Shown: in pieces, positions 44,474 through 53,331 of the stretch
How positions within the stretch are numbered: the stretch's first letter is position 1
How the letters are laid out: every line of letters starts with the position of its first letter
Assembly (NCBI RefSeq): GCF_004360145.1
Contig: NZ_ML178712.1
Location: 62,001 to 126,000 of the forward strand
Length of the DNA stretch: 64,000 bases
Source of the DNA: Aliiroseovarius marinus
Lineage (GTDB): Bacteria > Pseudomonadota > Alphaproteobacteria > Rhodobacterales > Rhodobacteraceae
Reading direction: 5' to 3'
Notes under the pieces: generated by a model
Seen by the model: the letters and a program-made list of their open reading frames with translations, nothing else
Told to the model about the DNA's origin: nothing
Databases searched by the model: none
Position numbers and translations under genes: made by a program

Positions 44474-45535
44474 ATGGACATCGTCCCCCTGATCGACCGT
44501 ATCGGAGAGAACCCGACCGCCGCCCTGTTCGGCCTGATCACTGGCATCGTCTTTGGCGTGTCGGCCCAGCGCTCGCGCTTTTGCCTGCGCGCCGCCGCGG
44601 TCGAATTCGCCCGCCGCATGATGGACGCCTCGGTTGCGGTGTGGCTTCTGACCTTCTCGACTGCTCTGGTCTGGGTGCAGGGCGCAAACCTTCTGGGCCT
44701 GATGCGGACCGAGGACGCCCGCATGATGGCCGTCACCGGCAGTTGGTCTGGCGCAATCATCGGCGGGCTGTTGTTCGGGGTCGGCATGGTGCTGGCGCGC
44801 GGTTGTTCCGGGCGTTTGCTGGTCTTGGCCGCGACGGGCAACCTGCGCTCTGTCGTCTCGGGCCTGATCTTCGCCGTGGTCGCACAGATGAGCCTACATG
44901 GCTGGCTCGCCCCAACCCGCGACACCCTCGCCCGCCTGTGGATGACCGAGGGCGGCGTGAACGTAAATCTTCTGAACCTAGCAGGCCTGCCCGATTGGTC
45001 CGGCCTTGCGTTGGGACTGATGACCGCCGTTCTGGCGATTGTGATCGCCCGCAAAGCAGGCCTCGGCCCGCGTCGCCTGATTTTCGGCTCGGGCGTTGGG
45101 TTTGCTGTGGCCCTTGGCTGGGTGCTGACCTATCAACTGTCGCTTGCCGCGTTCGAGCCCGTGTCGGTCACCTCGGCCACCTTCTCGGGCCCGTCCGCCA
45201 ACACGCTGATGTTCTTCCTCGTCTCGGACCCGGTGCTGGAATTCGACGTGGGCCTTGTCCCCGGCGTCGTCATCGGGGCTTTCGTCGCCAGCTGGCTGAC
45301 CGGCGAGTTCAAGTTCCAAGGGTTCGAGGGCGAAGCCAACATGCGCCGCTCGATGACCGGAGCGGTCCTGATGGGCTTCGGCGCGATGCTGGCCGGCGGC
45401 TGCGCGATCGGCGCAGGCGTCACGGGTGGCTCGATCTTCGTCGGCACCGCATGGCTTGCGCTTCTGTGCATGTGGATCGGCGCGATGGTGACAGACGCGC
45501 TGGTGGATCAGCGCGCGTCTCTGGTGACTGCCTAG
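44474..45535 (+). CDS. YeeE/YedE family (thiosulfate-type) transporter
   Basis: A 353-residue inner-membrane protein of the YeeE/YedE family, whose best-known member imports thiosulfate through conserved cysteines. Here the cysteine motifs are SRFCLRAA near residue 36, GVGMVLARGCSGRLL near 100-114 and MLAGGCAIGAGVTGGS near 306-321. About nine helices are visible. AAGGAG lies before the ATG at 44474; an in-frame TTG at 44459 overlaps it. A decayed copy of its 3' end lies at 46893-47059. Confidence 0.88.
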   Translation: MDIVPLIDRIGENPTAALFGLITGIVFGVSAQRSRFCLRAAAVEFARRMMDASVAVWLLTFSTALVWVQGANLLGLMRTEDARMMAVTGSWSGAIIGGLLFGVGMVLARGCSGRLLVLAATGNLRSVVSGLIFAVVAQMSLHGWLAPTRDTLARLWMTEGGVNVNLLNLAGLPDWSGLALGLMTAVLAIVIARKAGLGPRRLIFGSGVGFAVALGWVLTYQLSLAAFEPVSVTSATFSGPSANTLMFFLVSDPVLEFDVGLVPGVVIGAFVASWLTGEFKFQGFEGEANMRRSMTGAVLMGFGAMLAGGCAIGAGVTGGSIFVGTAWLALLCMWIGAMVTDALVDQRASLVTA

Positions 45536-45556
45536 CCCAAACCGAACCCGGCGGCG

Positions 45557-46702
45557 TTACCTGACAGACAGTCGATGCGCGAGTGCGATACTGAGCATGA
45601 GGCACGGCACAAGGAGCAGGAAAGCCACGTCCAAGGACGTCGCCTGCGCCAAAAATCCAATGGCCGGTGGGCCGATCAGAAATCCGCTCAGCGCACCAAA
45701 CGTCATGACCGATACATTGCGCGCTTCGGCCCGTTTGCTCAGGGCCGCGCTGGCCGTCACACCAAGTGGGAAGATCGTCGAAACGCCCAACCCAACCAAG
45801 GCAAAGCCGACGAAAGACGCATATGATCCAAGGTTCGACGCCAACACGATGACCCCCAGAAGTGCGGCCCCCAGACATCCGCGCGCCAAAACCGTCGCCC
45901 CAAAACGAGTATTGATCGCGTCGCCCACGAACCGCCCGATGGTCACAAAACCCGAGAAGACCGTGACCGCCAACCCCTCGCGTCCGGGCGTGAACTGCGC
46001 GACCTCGCGCATATAAACGGCAGCCCAGTCGATCATCGCCCCCTCGACAAGTGTTGCGCCGAAAACGATCGCAATAATCAAGTAAAGCGCGGTGGGAATT
46101 GAGCGGCCCATGGGAGCCTCGGGTTCGTGATGTTCTGGGGCCTCGACAAACGGCAGCAAAGCAGCAACGGCAATCAAGAGCGGCAGCAAAATGACGCCCC
46201 CGATCGCAAGCGCTGCGAAAGCCGAAAGCTCGAACGTGGCCAGCTGTACGCCGATCAGACTGCCAACCATGACGCCGAGGCTCCAAAACCCATGCGCGCG
46301 GTTCATGATCGCTTTGCGGCGGGCCTTCTCGACCCGCGCCGCATACACGTTCATTCCAACCTCGGCAAAGGCGACCACTGCCCCAAGGGCAACAAGCGAT
46401 ACAAACAGACTGACCGGCCCAACCGCCAATCCTGGGGTCACGCCGACCAGCAGCATTGGCGGAAGGCACCACATAAGCGCGTGACGCGGTCCCATCTCGT
46501 CCACCAGCTTTCCCGCGAAGTAGAGTGTTGGCAGCAGCCCTACCGGCATGCCAAGCAACGCCAAGGCCAGCTGAGATTTGCTGAGCCCGAGCACATATTG
46601 GACCTCGGCCACACGCGAGAACCAAATGCCAAGCTGAACCGGCTGTAAAAAGAAAACGGCCATACACAGGAAAACGGCCCATCGCGATGTATCTGCTTTC
46701 AT
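45557..46702 (-). CDS. MFS transporter, YbjJ-like
   Basis: A 381-residue major facilitator with twelve predicted helices. MPVGLLPTLYFAGKLVDEMGPRHAL (loop 2-3, given by its ends near 52 and 76) is the MFS signature, and EGAMIDWAAVYMREV near 235 is typical of YbjJ/FucP-like members. The substrate is unknown. It converges with the YeeE/YedE gene (21 bp between stops) and separates that gene from its decayed fragment. A perfect palindrome lies 45 bp upstream of its start. Confidence 0.85.
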   Translation of the reverse strand: MKADTSRWAVFLCMAVFFLQPVQLGIWFSRVAEVQYVLGLSKSQLALALLGMPVGLLPTLYFAGKLVDEMGPRHALMWCLPPMLLVGVTPGLAVGPVSLFVSLVALGAVVAFAEVGMNVYAARVEKARRKAIMNRAHGFWSLGVMVGSLIGVQLATFELSAFAALAIGGVILLPLLIAVAALLPFVEAPEHHEPEAPMGRSIPTALYLIIAIVFGATLVEGAMIDWAAVYMREVAQFTPGREGLAVTVFSGFVTIGRFVGDAINTRFGATVLARGCLGAALLGVIVLASNLGSYASFVGFALVGLGVSTIFPLGVTASAALSKRAEARNVSVMTFGALSGFLIGPPAIGFLAQATSLDVAFLLLVPCLMLSIALAHRLSVR

Positions 46703-46746
46703 ACTCAGACCTTTTCCTTGCCCGTGGCACAGGCACGCCCACAGGC

Positions 46747-46781
46747 GATAGCGCTATCATTTTCAGATCATAGCGCGTTAT
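46747..46781. promoter_or_regulatory. Palindromes upstream of the MFS gene
   Basis: GATAGCGCTATC at 46747-46758 is a perfect 12-bp palindrome. A related imperfect one, ATAGCGCGTTAT, follows at 46770-46781, 23 bp centre to centre. Their position 45-80 bp before the start suggests a repressor operator; no regulator gene is adjacent. Confidence 0.4.
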
Positions 46782-46892
46782 TCAATGCTGATTTCCCCCA
46801 ACGCACCCGGACCCGCTGCTTGGTATGACGTATGCCGAGCACTTTGTTTAGACTGACGCGCGCAGTTTGGACCTAGTGCCTAAGTTCCCGAG

Positions 46893-47059
46893 ATTCGAGC
46901 GCGATGGTGGCTGGCGACTTCGCAATAGGTGATGACATCACTGGCGGCTCCATCTTCGTCGGCACCGCATGGCTTACGCTTCTGTGCATGTGGATCAGCG
47001 CGATGGTGACAGACGCGTTGGCAGATCAGCGCTGGGCAGTTGGGTTGGCGGGGGTGTAA
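46893..47059 (+). pseudogene. Decayed 3' fragment of a YeeE/YedE gene
   Basis: In one frame this reads AMVAGDFAIGDDITGGSIFV, then GTAWLTLLCMWISAMVTDAL, then ADQR, aligning without gaps to residues from about 303 to the end of the YeeE protein at 44474 (AMLAGGCAIGAGVTGGSIFV...). The shared part ends at about 47032 and an unrelated end WAVGLAGV and stop follow. The key cysteine (GGCAIG) is changed to Phe (GDFAIG), and there is no start or N-terminal part. The many base differences show it is not a fresh duplication. The remainder of the 439-bp gap (46703-47141) holds only the palindromes at 46747-46781. Confidence 0.8.
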
Positions 47060-47141
47060 CGGGCGCCGCCTACATCTTGATTTCCCATGAAAACCTGACC
47101 AGAACTTCGCAGAAAGTATTGGTTCAAAGAAGTAGCTCAAG

Positions 47142-47819
47142 ATGGACTTAAGTAAGAAATTTGATCGGTGGTTGACGCTATATGCACTAAGGGGCGGACT
47201 GTTCGGCAAATTGATCCTTCGCTGGCAATCAAACAAGTTCTTAAATGAAACCGGCCCGCATTCCTCTTTACGGCTCGACATTTGTATCCCCGACCTATCC
47301 CGCCCTCTACCGCCTGAGATGCAGGGAGGTCTAGGTTCCGACCACGAACTAATGCCCCTCCGAATGGAGCTTCCAAGCAAGGCCGAACTCGTCGGTAGTA
47401 GAATCAACGGGTTTTCGTCACACCTTGGCAGCTATGGCATGGGGGGCGTCGGCATACTTGGCCTTCAACTGGACGATCAATGGTTGATCATATGCCTCGA
47501 TGGTGCTGGGAACTGGGTCGAGTACGAAAACCGCATGATCGAAGACTATTTCTATGAAGACTACGACCGAGGAAAACCTTGGGTTACGGACGATGCGGAT
47601 GAAATATCCGGAAAACTTGCCGGGTCAACGATTGTCGATTTCGACGTCCAGAAGCATTCGATGGCGATCCAACTGGATACCGGATCCTCGATACTGATAC
47701 ACCCGGATGCAAGTCGACGCCCCTTATTTGAGGGCACAAAAAGAGAAAGAGTTTTTCTGGATACCGACGATCTTCGGCACGCCATTACACTGTCGCCTAC
47801 CGGCGAGCTTTACGCTTGA
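47142..47819 (+). CDS. Orphan hypothetical protein in accessory region
   Basis: A 225-residue soluble protein that I cannot assign. It starts MDLSKKFDRWLTLYALRGGL. It has acidic aromatic stretches (NRMIEDYFYEDYDRGKPWVT) and ends in a beta-like domain (DTGSSILIHPDASRRPLFEG, DDLRHAITLSPTGELYA) reminiscent of immunity-protein-like folds, though this is only an impression. Base composition is visibly more A+T-rich than neighbours, and rare-looking codons such as ATA and TTA are used. It follows the YeeE fragment, so it may have come in by transfer. Its stop is 4 bp from the end of priA. Confidence 0.65.
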   Translation: MDLSKKFDRWLTLYALRGGLFGKLILRWQSNKFLNETGPHSSLRLDICIPDLSRPLPPEMQGGLGSDHELMPLRMELPSKAELVGSRINGFSSHLGSYGMGGVGILGLQLDDQWLIICLDGAGNWVEYENRMIEDYFYEDYDRGKPWVTDDADEISGKLAGSTIVDFDVQKHSMAIQLDTGSSILIHPDASRRPLFEGTKRERVFLDTDDLRHAITLSPTGELYA

Positions 47820-47823
47820 GCCC

Positions 47824-50019
47824 TCAATAAAAACTCTGCGGATCAATATCCACCGACACCCGCATGTCCCCCTTGATCTGAAACTGCGCCAGCCAGCGTT
47901 TTAGGGCGGCTTGGATGGGGGCGGTTTTCTCGGCTTTGACCAGCAGGCGCACGCGGTGGCGGCCTCGGACGCGGGCGATGGGGGCGGGGGCGGGACCAAA
48001 AAGTTGCGCGCCAATTTGGTGAAGCGGTTCGGAACGTCGGGCCATTTCCGCACCCAGATCAAACACCGCTTGGATATCGGGCGAGGACAGGACGATCCCG
48101 GCGAGACGCCCATAAGGCGGCACGCCAGCGGCTTGCCGTTCGCTGGCCTCGGCTTTCCAGAACTGTTCTTCCTTGCCCGCCAAGATGGCGCGGATCACCG
48201 GGTGTTCGGGCTGGAAGGTTTGCAGCAAAGCGACCCCCGGCGTTTCCGCCCGCCCTGCCCGGCCCGCCACTTGTCGGATCAGTTGGAAGGTGCGCTCGGC
48301 GGCGCGCAGGTCGGAGCCTTGCAAACCAAGGTCGGCGTCGATCACGCCCACCAGCGTCAGCTTCGGGAAGTTATGCCCCTTGGCGACCAGTTGCGTACCG
48401 ATGATGATGTCGGCCCCGCCCTCGGCGATCAGTTCGATCTGTTCTTTCAGCGCCCGCGCGGACCCGAATAGGTCCGAGGATAGCACTGCGATACGGGCGT
48501 CGGGGAAGGCGGCGGTGACCTCTTCAGCCAGCCGTTCGACACCGGGGCCGACCGGGGCCAGCTTGCCCTCGACCTCGCATTCCGGGCAGGCGTCTGGCAT
48601 GGGTTTCGTCTCGCCGCATTGGTGGCAGACGAGACGTTTCTGGAACCGGTGTTCGACCATCCGCGCGTCGCAATGATCGCAGCCGATTTGGTGCCCGCAG
48701 GCGCGGCAAATGGTGACGGGCGCATAGCCACGGCGGTTGATGAACAGAAGCGATTGCTCGCCGCGCGCGATGCGCAACCGCACGGCGGCCTTCAGCGTGG
48801 GCGAGATCCAGCTTTGCGCGGGCAGGTCTTCCTGCCGCATATCAATCGCGCGCATTTCCGGCATGACGGCGGGGCCATAGCGGCTGGTCAGTTCAATCCG
48901 CTTATACTTGCCCGCCTCGCAATTGGCCCATGTTTCCAAGGACGGCGTGGCCGAGGCCAGCACCACCTGCGCGTCACAGATAGACGCCCGCATCACCGCC
49001 ATATCCCGCGCGGAATACAGCACACCATCTTCCTGCTTGTAGGAACTGTCGTGTTCCTCGTCCACGATGATCAGCCCCAGATCGCGGAACGGCAGATACA
49101 GCGCGGATCTGGCGCCGACGACCAACTGCGCCTCGCCCTGCCCGACCATGCGCCAGCAGCGGCGGCGTTCGGTCATGGTCACGCCAGAATGCCATTCTGC
49201 GGGACGGGCACCAAAGCGTTCCTCGACCCGTTTCAGGAACTCAGCGGTCAGGGCGATTTCGGGCAAGAGCACCAGCGCCTGACGGCCCTTGCGCAGGCAG
49301 GCAGCGACGGCTTCCAGATAAACCTCGGTCTTGCCCGCGCCGGTGACGCCGCGCAGAAGCGTGGTGCCATAGCGGCCAGAGCGTACACCGTCGGTGAGTT
49401 GCTTGGCGGCGACAGCCTGATCCTCGGTCAGTTCCTTACCGGGCAGCGCTGGATCAAGCCGCGGATAGGGCATGTCACGCGGCGTGTCTTCCTCCCGGAT
49501 CGCACCCAGCTTCACAAGGCCCTTCACCACGGATCCACTGACTCCTGCCAGATCGGCTAGTTCCTTCTGCGTGAACCCAACACCCGGCTGGTCCATCAGC
49601 ACATCCATCACTTTGGCGCGCGCATCAGTCAGGCGGTTGGGGCGGTGGCCTGACGCCTTCAACACCTTGCGCATCGAAGGCGGATCGGAGAGCCCCGGCG
49701 CGCGGGTGGCCAGACGCAGCATCTGCGCCATCGGGGTCAGTGTATAGTCGCCCACGCGGGTCAGAAACTCGGCCATTTCGGAACGCATCGGCGCCACGTC
49801 GAGCACCCGGATTACCGCCCGCAGTTTCGAGGCGTCAAAGCCCCCCTCGCCCGGACCCCAAACCACACCCAGCACTTTGCGCGGCCCAAGCGGCACCTCG
49901 ACATAGTCGCCTTGCACGCAGCCCCCTTCGGGCGCGCGATATGTCAGGATTCGGTCCAGCGGCTGGGCGGTCAGAACGCCGACCCTTGCGCCTGCCGGAA
50001 ACTGCTCGATATCACTCAT
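47824..50019 (-). CDS. priA: Primosomal protein N' (replication restart helicase)
   Basis: A 731-residue superfamily-2 helicase that reloads the replisome at stalled forks. Walker A is GVTGAGKTEVYL near residue 225 and the DEEH box follows in IIVDEEHDSSYKQEDG. The zinc-binding insert has paired cysteines (CRACGHQIGCDHC and CHQCGETKPMPDACPEC). GTQLVAKGHNFPKLTLVGV and RQVAGRAGRAETPG are the later helicase motifs. The ATG at 50019 matches the family N-terminus (VGVLTAQPLDRILTYRAPEG); the frame is open to 50076. Divergent from tal. Confidence 0.96.
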   Translation of the reverse strand: MSDIEQFPAGARVGVLTAQPLDRILTYRAPEGGCVQGDYVEVPLGPRKVLGVVWGPGEGGFDASKLRAVIRVLDVAPMRSEMAEFLTRVGDYTLTPMAQMLRLATRAPGLSDPPSMRKVLKASGHRPNRLTDARAKVMDVLMDQPGVGFTQKELADLAGVSGSVVKGLVKLGAIREEDTPRDMPYPRLDPALPGKELTEDQAVAAKQLTDGVRSGRYGTTLLRGVTGAGKTEVYLEAVAACLRKGRQALVLLPEIALTAEFLKRVEERFGARPAEWHSGVTMTERRRCWRMVGQGEAQLVVGARSALYLPFRDLGLIIVDEEHDSSYKQEDGVLYSARDMAVMRASICDAQVVLASATPSLETWANCEAGKYKRIELTSRYGPAVMPEMRAIDMRQEDLPAQSWISPTLKAAVRLRIARGEQSLLFINRRGYAPVTICRACGHQIGCDHCDARMVEHRFQKRLVCHQCGETKPMPDACPECEVEGKLAPVGPGVERLAEEVTAAFPDARIAVLSSDLFGSARALKEQIELIAEGGADIIIGTQLVAKGHNFPKLTLVGVIDADLGLQGSDLRAAERTFQLIRQVAGRAGRAETPGVALLQTFQPEHPVIRAILAGKEEQFWKAEASERQAAGVPPYGRLAGIVLSSPDIQAVFDLGAEMARRSEPLHQIGAQLFGPAPAPIARVRGRHRVRLLVKAEKTAPIQAALKRWLAQFQIKGDMRVSVDIDPQSFY

Positions 50020-50120
50020 AAGGCCAGATTCCCCGTCATCAGGCACACCATAGGGGCTTTCTGCCCGCGCGCCCATGGGGTAAGAGAGCGCAAACGCAAA
50101 CTTCCGCAGGATACGCGCAC

Positions 50121-50774
50121 ATGAAATTCTTTGCAGATACCGCCGACATCGACGCCATCAAGGAACTGAACGACCTTGGCATGGTGGACGGTGTGACCAC
50201 CAACCCCTCGATCATCAAAAAGTCGGGCCGCGACATCATCGAGGTCACGAAAGAGATCTGTGACATCGTGGACGGCCCCGTCTCGGCCGAAGTCACCGCT
50301 GTCGACGCCGACACCATGATCGCCGAAGGCCGCAAGCTGGCCAAGATCGCTGACAACATCGCCGTAAAAGTGCCGCTGACATGGGACGGGCTGAAAGCCT
50401 GTAAGACCCTGTCGGACGAAGGCACCATGGTCAACGTGACCCTGTGCTTCTCGGCCAACCAAGCGCTGCTGGCGGCGAAAGCTGGCGCGACCTTCATCTC
50501 GCCCTTCATCGGGCGTCTGGACGACATCAACCTGGATGGTATGGAGCTGATCGAAGACATCCGCACCATCTATGACAACTACATGTTCGACACGCAGATC
50601 CTGGCCGCCTCGATCCGCAATGTGAACCACATGAAAGACGCCGCACTGGTTGGTGCCGACGTTGCCACGGCGCCGCCCTCGGTCATTCAGGCGATGGCGA
50701 AACACGTTCTGACCGATAAAGGTCTGGACGCATTCCTGGCCGACATCAAAGCCGCTGACATCAAGATCCTGTAA
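50121..50774 (+). CDS. tal: Transaldolase, short (TalC/FSA-like) type
   Basis: A 217-residue TIM-barrel aldolase. The Schiff-base Lys83 lies in [28 protein letters not shown] and [13 protein letters not shown] are the conserved start. Phe129 in SPFIGRLDD, where fructose-6-phosphate aldolases have Tyr, favours true transaldolase of the pentose-phosphate pathway. Length is normal. It is monocistronic with a strong terminator. Confidence 0.93.
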   Translation: MKFFADTADIDAIKELNDLGMVDGVTTNPSIIKKSGRDIIEVTKEICDIVDGPVSAEVTAVDADTMIAEGRKLAKIADNIAVKVPLTWDGLKACKTLSDEGTMVNVTLCFSANQALLAAKAGATFISPFIGRLDDINLDGMELIEDIRTIYDNYMFDTQILAASIRNVNHMKDAALVGADVATAPPSVIQAMAKHVLTDKGLDAFLADIKAADIKIL

Positions 50775-50802
50775 GCCGGTCTTGCATAAAAGCATGTGAC
50801 GA

Positions 50803-50824
50803 GGGGGCCACGGCCCCCTTTTCT
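50803..50824 (+). terminator. Terminator of tal
   Basis: GGGGGCC and GGCCCCC form a stem almost without loop (in practice GGGGGC/GCCCCC around CACG), followed by TTTTCT, 29 bp after the tal stop. Confidence 0.88.
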
Positions 50825-50908
50825 ATTTCAGGCCCATGCCCGTTTTTTGGACATCACCCGCCTGCGTGGTGTAACATCTCGAAAACGACAAAAAACATCG
50901 AGGCAGCC

Positions 50909-51616
50909 ATGAGCAGTATCCCGGCACTGGATGACGATCTGCGCGCGCATCTGATCGCGCAGCCCGAAACTATTTTGAACGACCAGGACATCATGAACGC
51001 CTTGGTCAACGCGCATGAACGTCAGATGGGGACGAATATCGTCGATCTGCGTGGCGCTGCGATGGACCGGCTGAGCGACCGGTTGGGTCGTCTGGAAGAC
51101 ACGCACAGATCCGTTGTGGCTGCGGCGTATGAGAATGTCTCGGGCGTGGCGCTGATCCATCGCGCCGTTCTGCGCATGCTGGACCCGACCGATTTTGCCG
51201 CTTTCATGAAGGATCTGGACGGCGAGGTCACCGAGACCCTGAAAATTGACTGCATCCGTCTTGTGCTGGAAACCGAACAGGACACCAAAGAGGCGGCGCT
51301 TGATCGCCTTGGATCCGTGATCTCGACACTCCCTGCCGGATTTATCGACGAGTATCTGGGACAAGCCGCTGGCCCGGATCGACGCACTGTTTTCCTGCGC
51401 CAGATGCACGAAAAAGACCCCGACATTTATGGCGATTGCAGCTACTGGATCCGGTCCGAGGCCTGCATCGTTCTGGACCTTGGCGAAGGGCGGCTGCCCG
51501 GCATGCTGGTTCTGGGCGCCGAGGACCTGTCCCAATTTCGCCCCGGGCAGGGCACGGACCTGCTGGAATTCTTCGGGGGCGTTTTTGAACGCGCGATGCG
51601 CCGCTGGCTGTCATGA
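50909..51616 (+). CDS. DUF484 family protein
   Basis: A 235-residue GAF-like DUF484 protein. DDLRAHLIAQPETILNDQDIMNAL is replaced here by its ends near residues 9 and 32; GTNIVDLRGAAMDRLSDRLGRL (given within 38-60) is the conserved helix, and GMLVLGAEDLSQFRPGQG and LLEFFGGVFERAMRRWL end the domain. The gene is regularly found upstream of xerC and overlaps it by 4 bp (ATGA), but its biochemical role is unknown. Confidence 0.9.
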   Translation: MSSIPALDDDLRAHLIAQPETILNDQDIMNALVNAHERQMGTNIVDLRGAAMDRLSDRLGRLEDTHRSVVAAAYENVSGVALIHRAVLRMLDPTDFAAFMKDLDGEVTETLKIDCIRLVLETEQDTKEAALDRLGSVISTLPAGFIDEYLGQAAGPDRRTVFLRQMHEKDPDIYGDCSYWIRSEACIVLDLGEGRLPGMLVLGAEDLSQFRPGQGTDLLEFFGGVFERAMRRWLS

Positions 51617-52548
51617 GCCGCGAGGGATCTCTTGCAATCCCACCCGGAACGCGGGACGCGCTCTCGTTATTTCTGGACCACAAACGCGCGCTGGATGCGG
51701 CGTCCGAGAACACGATCAAAGCCTATCAGGCCGACATCAGCGGATTTCTGGGCTTCATGGCCACTCATCTGGGCGGCGAGGCCGGGCGCGGCGCGCTGGC
51801 CCGCGTGACGATCAGCGATATGCGGGCCTGGATGGCGTCCGAACGCGCGCGCGGCATTGGCACACGCAGCTTAGCGCGGGCGTTGTCGGCGGTGAAAAGC
51901 TTTTACAGTTGGCTGAGCGAGCAAGATGGATTTGACGCGACCGCCGTCCTGTCCACCCGCAGCCCGAAATTCGCCAAAAAACTCCCGCGTCCACTGTCGC
52001 CCGATGCGGCGCAGGCCGTGCGGGACATGGCCCCGCTGCAATCGCGTCACGACTGGGTCGGCGCGCGGGATCTGGCGGTTGTAACACTTCTGTATGGCTG
52101 CGGGCTGCGTATCTCGGAAGCCCTTGGCCTGACCTGCGCCGATGCCCCGCTGGGCGAGGTGCTGCGCATTCGCGGCAAAGGCAACAAGGAACGGTTGGTG
52201 CCGGTCCTGCCCGCCGCCCGCGACGCGGTCGAGGCATATCGCACCCTCTGCCCCCATCCCGAAGCCACTGACCTTCCACTGTTTCGCGGTGTACGTGGCG
52301 GAGCGCTAGGGGCGCGACAGGTGCAGAAAATGATGCAGCAGGTACGCCTGCAACTGGGCCTGCCCGCCACGGCCACGCCGCACGCTTTGCGCCACAGCTT
52401 TGCTACGCATCTTCTGGCCTCGGGCGGGGATCTGCGCGCCATTCAAGAGCTTTTGGGTCATGCCAGCCTATCCACCACGCAGGGCTATACCGCGCTGGAC
52501 ACGTCCAAGCTGGTCGAGGTCTATAACGCCGCCCACCCTCGCGCCTGA
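51613..52548 (+). CDS. xerC: Tyrosine recombinase XerC
   Basis: A 311-residue site-specific recombinase that resolves chromosome dimers at dif with XerD. The full catalytic set is visible: Arg166 (GLRISEALGL), Lys189 (IRGKGNKERL), His257 and Arg260 (PHALRHSFATHL), His283 (LGHASLSTTQ) and Tyr292 (GYTAL). The N-terminal SAM-like core-binding domain covers about 10-110. Translationally coupled to the DUF484 gene. This is a housekeeping recombinase, not evidence for a mobile element. Confidence 0.95.
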   Translation: MSREGSLAIPPGTRDALSLFLDHKRALDAASENTIKAYQADISGFLGFMATHLGGEAGRGALARVTISDMRAWMASERARGIGTRSLARALSAVKSFYSWLSEQDGFDATAVLSTRSPKFAKKLPRPLSPDAAQAVRDMAPLQSRHDWVGARDLAVVTLLYGCGLRISEALGLTCADAPLGEVLRIRGKGNKERLVPVLPAARDAVEAYRTLCPHPEATDLPLFRGVRGGALGARQVQKMMQQVRLQLGLPATATPHALRHSFATHLLASGGDLRAIQELLGHASLSTTQGYTALDTSKLVEVYNAAHPRA

Positions 52549-52601
52549 CGCGCCACAGGTTTTCGCTTTCCACCAATGCGATTTTCCGGCACAAAGCGCG
52601 G

Positions 52602-53294
52602 ATGAACATTCAGACCAAAGCCCTGCTCGTCCATCTGCTGACCGCAACCGGAGCCGTCTTCGCCATGCTGGCGATGCTTGCCGCCGTAGACGAGAAATGG
52701 GGGCTGATGTTCCTGTGGCTGGTGGTCGCTTTCATCGTAGACGGCATCGACGGCCCGCTGGCCCGCCGCTATCAGGTCAAGGTCAACGCGCCGCAATATG
52801 ACGGCGTCTTGATGGACCTGATCATCGACTATCTGACTTATGTGTTCATCCCGGCCTATGCGCTGTTCAAATCGGGCCTGATGCCCGGCTGGACCGGCTG
52901 GTTTGCGATCATCGTGATCACCTTCACCAGCGTCGTCTACTTCGCGGATACGCGGATGAAGACCAAGGATAACAGCTTTTCCGGCTTCCCCGGCTGCTGG
53001 AACATGGTCATTCTGGTGCTTTTCGCGACCGAGCCGAATTTCTGGGTCATGACCGCGCTGGTCACCGCCATCGCGGTTGCCATGTTCTTGCCCCTGAAGT
53101 TCATTCACCCGGTCCGCACCGAGCGCTGGCGCCCGATCAGCCTGCCGATGGCTTTGGCATGGACCGGATTTGCGGCATGGGCGGCATGGGTCGATTTCCA
53201 CCCGGAAAGCTGGGCGCATTGGGGGCTGGTCGTGACGTCGATCTATCTGCTGGGGGCCGGGATCGCGCAACAGATTATTCCTGAAAAAGCCTAA
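52602..53294 (+). CDS. pcs: Phosphatidylcholine synthase
   Basis: A 230-residue CDP-alcohol phosphatidyltransferase with about eight helices that condenses choline with CDP-diacylglycerol at the inner membrane. The catalytic motif is Asp50-Gly51, Ala54-Arg55, then Gly68, Asp72 and Asp76 (DGIDGPLARR ... YDGVLMDLIID). The 12-residue spacing between AR and G, instead of 8 as in PgsA at 54028, is what I expect for bacterial Pcs. It lies 53 bp after xerC, possibly transcribed with it. Confidence 0.88.
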   Translation: MNIQTKALLVHLLTATGAVFAMLAMLAAVDEKWGLMFLWLVVAFIVDGIDGPLARRYQVKVNAPQYDGVLMDLIIDYLTYVFIPAYALFKSGLMPGWTGWFAIIVITFTSVVYFADTRMKTKDNSFSGFPGCWNMVILVLFATEPNFWVMTALVTAIAVAMFLPLKFIHPVRTERWRPISLPMALAWTGFAAWAAWVDFHPESWAHWGLVVTSIYLLGAGIAQQIIPEKA

Positions 53295-53331
53295 GCGCCA
53301 AAGCAATACTCTGACGGGCGCGAAACAGGTT

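Noticed and set aside
46969-47151. 60-codon plus-strand frame over the YeeE fragment
   Set aside because: It is in a different frame from the YeeE-like reading and shows no similarity; the fragment is better described as a pseudogene.
42427-47819. Genomic island with defence or toxin system
   Set aside because: Only transporters, one gene remnant and one orphan gene; no integrase, tRNA boundary, restriction, CRISPR or toxin gene was recognised.
51613-52548. Integrase of a mobile element
   Set aside because: The DUF484-xerC arrangement, full catalytic set and lack of att repeats or cargo identify housekeeping XerC.
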